This document shows, piece after piece, positions 58,562-64,000 of a stretch of 64,000 nucleotides of DNA (positions are counted from its first letter, which is position 1; every line of letters starts with the position of its first letter). Below the pieces are notes generated by a model. The model did not search any database. It saw only the letters and a list, made by a program, of their open reading frames with translations, and had not been told where the DNA came from. Source of the DNA: Sympetrum striolatum (taxonomy: Eukaryota > Arthropoda > Insecta > Odonata > Libellulidae); NCBI GenBank assembly GCA_947579665.1, contig OX388345.1, positions 36,485,849 to 36,549,848 on the forward strand, in the 5' to 3' direction. The position numbers and the translations under genes are program-made.

Positions 58562-59195
58562 GTGGGCGCTCTAACGGGAAAACTATTAGTCTTATCAATA
58601 CCAAACTTCATATATAGTACTGTGGTGTGTGCTGTCAGAGTTGATTAGTTTTTGGAGTAAATCGGCCAACCGGAAGTCGAGCTTTATTCATTAAAGCTCA
58701 TTTCCGGTTTTCAAAATATCTCCATAAATATGATATATACGTAAATTGTATTAATTATAAAAGTTTTAGATAATATAATTTACTATAACTTTTGTATTTA
58801 ACATATTTTTGTATCACCGGTAGATTAGGAGTTATTCGTGAAACACTGATAAACCGGAAGAATATGATTATGTACTTTGTGGGCGCTCTATCATGAAAAC
58901 TATTTGGCGGATCAACACCAAACTTCATATGAAGTACTTCTTTTACAGTTTTTAGAGTTGATTAGTTTTTGGAGTAAATCGGTTTACCGGAAGTTGAGCT
59001 TCATTCTTCAAAGCTCATTTCCGGTTTTCAAAATATCTCCATAAATATGATATTTAGGTATGTACTATTATTTATAAAAGTTTTAGAAAATAAAATTTAC
59101 TATAACTTTTGTATGAAACATATTTTCGTATCACTGATTGTTTAGGAGTTATTCATGAAATACTGATAAACCGGAAGTTGCTGATTATGTACTTT
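58562..59195 (+). repeat. 317-bp tandem duplication
   Basis: GTGGGCGCTCTA starts at 58,562 and 58,879, and a third partial start GTGGACGCTCTG is at 59,196, an exact 317-bp period. Shared words include GATTAGTTTTTGGAGTAAAT, GCTCATTTCCGGTTTTCAAA and GTACTTTGTGG. Units differ by small substitutions only. Confidence 0.9.
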
Positions 59196-59399
59196 GTGGA
59201 CGCTCTGGGCTCTAATGGCGAAAGGCCAGTTTCATCGTTTTTCATCCAGCATGTCCCGAAAAACATTATTTATAATGTTTGTGACGTTAAAGATAATAAT
59301 ATATAAATTAATCACTCATCTTCCAAGTTTAGATGGAATATAGAGTTCGAAATTACTGTCGTAGATAAGTATGTACATCTTATATATGGAGAAAGTCAT

Positions 59400-60200
59400 G
59401 TGCTGGCCACATCAGATTTTTTCCATAAGAATGCATTGCGGGAATTTTTGGAAATTTTTGAGGTACTTCCCTGCAACTTGATGAACGGACGAATATTGCT
59501 GTTCCGTTTTCATTATTGCATCCGAAAGAGATAATTTTGTAACGTATAGTTAATAACATATTTTATCAATCGCATACGTTAACGACCTCTTTTGATGACG
59601 CGAATTTTTACGTTACATTAATTTGGGTCTTAGAGGGAAAACTGTATTATCGGTATGAAAAATCGGTCATATTTCACGTGTGTTTGAATGCATGTGAACG
59701 CTTTCTTTGCGTCCTGTCCAGTATGTCTAAGCGTAGCAATAAATAAGGTCAAGAGGCATTTGCATTATTTGAGAAGAAGGAGTGCTTTTTCTTCCCGACT
59801 TCAGAGGATGCGATTCAAACACGTCTCGTAAACGTCAAAGAGTAACGTATAGTTCCTTCAGAGGTTTCGCAAAAATACGGTAGTGTGCTCTTGCGAATTT
59901 CAAAGGGAGTAAATATCTATTCCCTTTCCTTTGAGGAGATGGAGAGCTACGGGTAATGGCTTTGTGATTCAGGGGCCTTTCGGGGAAATAATTATTTTCT
60001 TTCTTCATAGCGGAACACATTCTGCTGTGAGGAGCCCGCTCTGGGGATTGTGAATTATTTTCTGATAGATAATACATAAACCATTGCGCCACACAATAGA
60101 GAACTTTTAAGTATCACATATTCTCATAATTTAGGATTATAAATCCACTAAATATATATTTTGAATGGTGCTAGTCGTCACTATGTGGAGTTTCACAATG
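59400..60200. other. no gene seen
   Basis: Mixed composition; the 85-codon minus frame at 60,092-59,835 has no support. Confidence 0.4.
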
Positions 60201-60204
60201 GATT

Positions 60205-60429
60205 AAATTAAATCACTTTATAATAATGCCACGGATTATATACGATGAACACGAGTGGTTTCAACTATTGAATACACTCGTTGTTGAAGATCTACGAAAG
60301 AAAAATATTCCTGAAACAAAACATTTCTTCTTTTAACATTTTATTTAAAAAAAAGAGTGTATTATATAATTAAAACCTATCGTGTTCATTAAATATATTC
60401 CGTGGAATTATTATAATGTGTTTTAATTT
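60205..60429. mobile_element. foldback element, PLE-terminus-like
   Basis: Inverted arms of about 60 bp. The left has AAATTAAATCAC, ATAATAATGCCACGG and GATGAACACGAGTGGTTTCA. The right, inverted, has AAATTAAAACAC, ATAATAATTCCACGG and AATGAACACGATAGGTTTTA. The inner phrase GGTTTCAACTATTGAATACA, then GTTGAAGATCTACG, is PLE-terminus-like. Its size (225 bp) matches the 222-bp element at 33.6 kb, but sequences differ. No clear direct repeat at the ends. Confidence 0.65.
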
Positions 60430-61970
60430 CATATACTAATTATATTTCAACGGTTTGTATGGCAGGAATCCTTTGAACTCCAAGGGTATCCCGGAAAATT
60501 TGTAGGGAAATAAGACGTTTCATGATAATCCACCAGCAGATCTGTGAAAAGTGCGTAATCCACCAGCACTAAACTTGTTCACAGCTTAAAAAAAATGCGA
60601 TGATGATAATTATACCTGAGAAAAATCGGATGGGGATCGATATTAGGGATGTTCCTGGTTTTACATTTTACCCTAAGAGCAATTAACTGAATTGAATGCA
60701 AGGTGGCAGTTTTGGCTAATACCAATTATTAATAACATTTAAGTATATTATAAAATATATTGAGAGGAGACTGTATATTTACGATAATGAGCTACTTGAA
60801 AACCTTTTTCAATGAAAAAATTGGTGGAATCAATATTTAAAGAAACGGCTTTGCTCACTCAATGTCAACCATAATGACGTAAAAATTATAATTACGAAGA
60901 AGACCTTTATGCTGAGAAATATGCTCCAGCTGTAGTAACACCAAAAATCCTCAGCTTGATAGTATTAAAAGAATAAAAATTCCAATTTATACCGACCAGC
61001 TGGTAAGGAGAGAATCCAATTATTCAATATCTATATACTCTTTCATTTTTTAATAACTAATGAAATCCGTCAGTTCTGGGAAATAATGATAAAGTATTGG
61101 TAAATAACACTGACAATTTAAGTCGTTACACATGAAGATGGCGTTGTTAACCTTTGTAATGGATCGAAAGCGTTCCATGAAAAATTTGATGAAAGACTTT
61201 CTATCCACCGTACTTGTATTTCTTCTATAATTCTCCGATATGATTAGATAGCGTGAGATTATTTTAAAAACTAATTCCATGTATAAAATTATCGCACGAT
61301 ATTTCTGAGATATATATTTGAGTTATGATGTAATTTTTTAAAATAACGAATACAAGTTTCGTTTATATTAAGTATGTGCAACAATAATTTGCTTAGTGTA
61401 CATTTTTTAGAATTACACATATTTTGGTTTTAACGCTAACTTATGATAAAATTTGCATAAGGGAAAAATTACAACACAAAAGATAGTAATTTTCGAACCT
61501 TCTTTGATTGCATAATCACATGCCGGCACACATATTGAGGAATTTTTAGAAAATATACTTTTCACCTCTTTTGCTAATGAATAAATTATTCCAATGAGAA
61601 AGGAAAACGCTGTAATAATGGTAACTTTCATTCTATAAATATAGAGAAATAGCTTATGCGCAACATGTGGGAACATGAGCTTAAGAGAAACTCCTTATTA
61701 GAAGAAATGATAACGCTAAAGACCAGCCTTTGAGAAGCAAATATTTAATAGAGTAAAAATGATTAGAATCCTAATCTCCCCATTCATTGAATCGGAATCC
61801 ACCATTTGAAAAAATCATGGAAAATATCCTTTGTTTCTTAAACAAACTAATGTGAAAACATTGGCACGAGGGTCCTAAATCGTGATTTTGCATAGGAAAA
61901 GTGATGTATTAAATGTAAGTATAACGTTAGTCGTTTGGCCTAAGGGGGCGATAAAGAAACAAATCAAATA
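60430..61970. other. no gene seen
   Basis: AT-rich, no recognised repeat or motif. Confidence 0.45.
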
Positions 61971-61975
61971 TTTTT

Positions 61976-62275
61976 ACTTTCTCCATGTACATAGTATAGA
62001 GAAAGTATTGTTTTCATGAAAAAAATCGACTTCGAAATTCCAACGGAAATACATGTTTTGGGGTCCCTAGTACACGTTTTGACCATTTTCGGAATGATGT
62101 CTGTGTGTACGTGTGTCTGTGTTTGTGGGCTCTCTAACTTAAAAACTATTGGTCGTATCAATACCAACTTTATATATAGCATTGTGGTTGGTACTTTCAG
62201 AGCTGATTAGTTTTTCGAGTAAATCGGTTTACCGGAAGTCGAGCTTTATTCTTCGAAGCAAATTTCCGGTTTTGC
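61976..62275 (+). repeat. 1-kb interspersed repeat, copy 2 (truncated)
   Basis: Matches the first ~300 bp of the 58.38-kb repeat at high identity (ACTTTCTCCATGTACATAGT, AAATACATGTTTTGGGGTCC, GATTAGTTTTTCGAGTAAAT). Its GT tract is short and interrupted. It holds a single partial 317-bp unit, and the right terminus is missing. Confidence 0.85.
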
Positions 62276-62284
62276 ATTCTTTTG

Positions 62285-62640
62285 TTTATGAATGATGAGG
62301 TGTAACGTATCGTAATAAATAGGATATAGTAATAAATACATGCAGATTTATATTCTTTTAAGTATTTATCCTAAATAAAGGAAAATATTATATTTAAAAC
62401 AAATATTTAGAAATATTTGTACTATGTAACTTTTCATATGTTTCGAGCAATTGATTTGTGCCAAACATCACATTCATTCTACGAAAAACATTTTACTTAT
62501 AATGAAAGATTTCTATTCTTAAAAAATAAAAAAATCGATAAAAATAATAGCTAACAAGTAAATGCGAATTTTATTTAAATATTTAGATATGAAAATGATT
62601 AATAAACAAGGGCGTGAGGCGATGGACATGAATTCAAATT
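62285..62640. other. no gene seen
   Basis: AT-rich. Confidence 0.4.
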
Positions 62641-62643
62641 CGA

Positions 62644-62657
62644 CCAATAGATGGCAG
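62644..62657 (+). promoter_or_regulatory. CTCF-like motif
   Basis: CCAATAGATGGCAG fits the CTCF core CCA(C/G)(C/T)AG(A/G)(G/T)GGC(A/G)(G/C) at 13 of 14 positions. It lies about 40 bp upstream of the putative start site at 62,696. A single match, so weak. Confidence 0.25.
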
Positions 62658-62693
62658 CTATTTGGTTCATAGTTTATTAAGACGCTTATTTCT

Positions 62694-62728
62694 TCAGTCG
62701 TTGCCGAGATTTCTTCTGGTGAAGTCGT
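62694..62728 (+). promoter_or_regulatory. candidate Inr plus DPE core promoter
   Basis: TCAGTC (62,694-62,699) fits the Inr consensus TCAKTY, with A+1 at 62,696. AGTCGT occupies 62,723-62,728, exactly +28 to +33, and fits the DPE consensus DSWYVY at every position. Exact Inr-DPE spacing is the hallmark of TATA-less insect promoters. No TATA box is seen near -30. Confidence 0.4.
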
Positions 62729-62815
62729 TACTTCAGATTTGAAAGTTTGAAAAAACCGTTGCTGATTTAAATTTAGAGTCGTGCGTTGTATTCGGAAATG
62801 GATTTTCTGTAAACG
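62696..62815 (+). other. possible untranslated first exon
   Basis: From the putative start site, 120 bp run to a good 5' splice site ACG/GTAAGC (GT at 62,816-62,817). The only ATG near the end (ATGGATTTTCTGTAA, about 62,799) stops after four codons. If real, the exon is non-coding and the protein starts in a later exon outside the window. No acceptor was identified between 62.8 and 64.0 kb. Confidence 0.3.
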
Positions 62816-62829
62816 GTAAGCTGCATAAA

Positions 62830-63740
62830 ATACCTCAATTGAATTTTACTGCGATCTTGTTTTATAGAGATATTTGTTTCTAGCTATCAAATAGTTGATT
62901 ATTTTTTCGTGCATAATTAGTCCATGTCTTTCAGGTAAAATCTAGGTTACGTTAGTTTATGGAAATCACCCAAATTCCTTCAGCACGTCTTTTCTTAAGA
63001 TCTCACCTTATTTTATTTTAGGAATGTCATAACATTTTTAATAAGTGTTTTGTCTGAGATCCTTTTTGTTATTTCTATGATTGTTTCTCGAAAACGAATC
63101 GACCATAATTCAATTGAAGCTTAAATTATTAATGAAAAAGTCCTACGTACTTAATTTTAGTGAAGATTTCGTGGGGATTCCCAATTCCTATAAATCCCAA
63201 GTTTACCGGAACTAGAAGCTTATAGCTAATCGTCCAAAAGAAGCATGCACTTTTCCGGAAATCGAGGTTCGCGTCAAGGATTCGTAAACTGACATTGACA
63301 TAAATCATTAATTGAAAATTCGTCGCAACGTTTCATGCTGGGCTATGTCTTAATGAGAAAATCCGATAATATCCCACAGTGTATTTCATATAATTGTCGC
63401 TGTAGTTGGTGTCACAAATATTTAAACTTTAACCGTTGCATGGCATTAATGATTGAAATTCTCGAAACTAAACGATCTTATTAAGTTTCCTTCAAATCGG
63501 AGATACTGCATAATCTTTTATTTGTACATTCGACAAACATTGTTTCTCCTATTTAGCATTAATTAGTAGTAAACGTAATTTATCGTTCTTATGCTCGATA
63601 TAAATAGCCCTAAAATAGTTCAGAAATTAAATTAATGTATTCTGCCATATTTATCATCACCCTGTTATCTTTTATCGCCGTATCTATCTTTTATTGTCAC
63701 TCGAATAAAATTTCTTTAGTTTACTTCTGGTGTTTTTTTT
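62830..63740. other. no gene seen
   Basis: AT-rich; would be first-intron sequence if the exon at 62.7 kb is real. Confidence 0.35.
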
Positions 63741-63744
63741 TAGC

Positions 63745-64000
63745 TGGGTATTGCAATCAATGTGGTAACAAACAGACTTAAGTGCCAGGGGTGCGATGGT
63801 GTATACATCGGGCAGACCTCCCGCTCTTTCTCTATCAGAACAAAAGAGCATGAAAGATCCTTTGCTAATAATTCAATGAAGTCTCATTTCGCAAAACATC
63901 TCCTAGAATCCAACCATGCTGCCGTTTTTCACTCCCGATATTCTGCACATTTGTAGTAAAGGCCATCGTCTAAACTTCTTGGAACAATTAGAAATCCTTT
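63745..64000 (+). mobile_element. Penelope-like element, GIY-YIG endonuclease fragment
   Basis: RLKCQGCDGVYIGQTSRSFS, then IRTKEHERSF and SHFAKHLLESNH, is the GIY-YIG endonuclease of Penelope-like elements: zinc-finger-like CxxC before the YIG(Q)T motif, RSF..R..EH, then HLL...H. Near 63,935 the frame shifts by one. In the new frame ILHICSKGHRLNFLEQLEIL continues to the window edge, matching the usual IL....KG..L..LE..EI block. The element is 5'-truncated just before this domain (the RT is absent) and decayed. The 3' end lies beyond the window. Confidence 0.88.

Larger units (their letters stand above)
58377..59396 (+). repeat. 1-kb interspersed repeat, copy 1
   Basis: Begins with a palindromic end, ACTTTCTCCATATACG then AAGTATAGAGAAAGT, and ends TATATATGGAGAAAGT, giving 14-16-bp inverted termini. 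Inside are AAATACATGTTTTGGGGTCC, a GT microsatellite and two 317-bp tandem units. The first ~300 bp match 61,976-62,275. No transposase-like frame is present, so it is non-autonomous; class unknown. Confidence 0.8.

Noticed and set aside
58278..58617. Cys-Val and His-Thr repeat proteins
   Set aside because: They are frames through the TG microsatellite inside an interspersed repeat.

Overview
The window is animal nuclear DNA, most probably from an arthropod with a large, repeat-rich genome. It is AT-rich, has no long open reading frames, operons or ribosome-binding sites, and carries decayed non-LTR retrotransposons, a Penelope-like element (PLE), tRNA-derived SINEs, miniature inverted-repeat elements and microsatellites. 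A candidate insect-style core promoter (Inr plus DPE) supports an arthropod source, but I cannot name a species. No complete protein-coding gene lies in the window; most of it looks like intron or intergenic sequence.

Host-gene candidates are few. (1) A short first coding exon on the minus strand at 15,139-15,073 has a good start context and a consensus GTGAGT donor, with a CpG-rich island upstream (15,540-16,080). (2) An internal exon on the plus strand at 33,090-33,189 has a strong polypyrimidine tract and AG acceptor, one open frame and a GTGAGT donor; its 3' half and flanking intron are duplicated at 33,968-34,093. (3) A possible untranslated first exon on the plus strand at 62,696-62,815 starts at TCAGTC, has a DPE match at exactly +28, and ends at GTAAGC. 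None could be assigned to a family.

Mobile DNA, left to right. A TA-flanked MITE lies at 3.5 kb. A ~0.6-kb segment is duplicated at 4.54-5.27 and 6.65-7.26 kb; only the first copy carries a 125-bp foldback element, giving an empty/filled site pair. An 11-unit 19-bp minisatellite at 8.89-9.10 kb abuts a purine-rich tract. A CR1/L2-like reverse transcriptase relic lies at 17.8-19.06 kb, and a degenerate ~170-bp tandem array with a tRNA B-box-like motif at 21.3-22.1 kb. A cluster at 28.0-29.4 kb runs LINE tail, SINE, SINE, MITE, SINE. A second RT relic (36.3-37.3 kb) is cut by a PLE-like terminus. A LINE C-terminal fragment lies at 48.9 kb. A 1-kb interspersed repeat with a GT microsatellite and an exact 317-bp internal tandem lies at 58.4-59.4 kb, with a shorter relative at 62.0 kb. 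A PLE GIY-YIG endonuclease fragment runs off the right edge.

The most striking pattern is a set of short (125-264 bp) foldback elements, five of which I could bound by 10-13-bp direct repeats. Three (22.6, 43.2 and 50.4 kb) belong to one family with a single-copy head (TAAAGAAAG...) followed by inverted arms. Two (4.8 and 33.6 kb) belong to another. Such long, variable target duplications do not fit ordinary TA, TTAA or 8-bp MITEs and suggest target-primed insertion, as in PLEs or retroposons.
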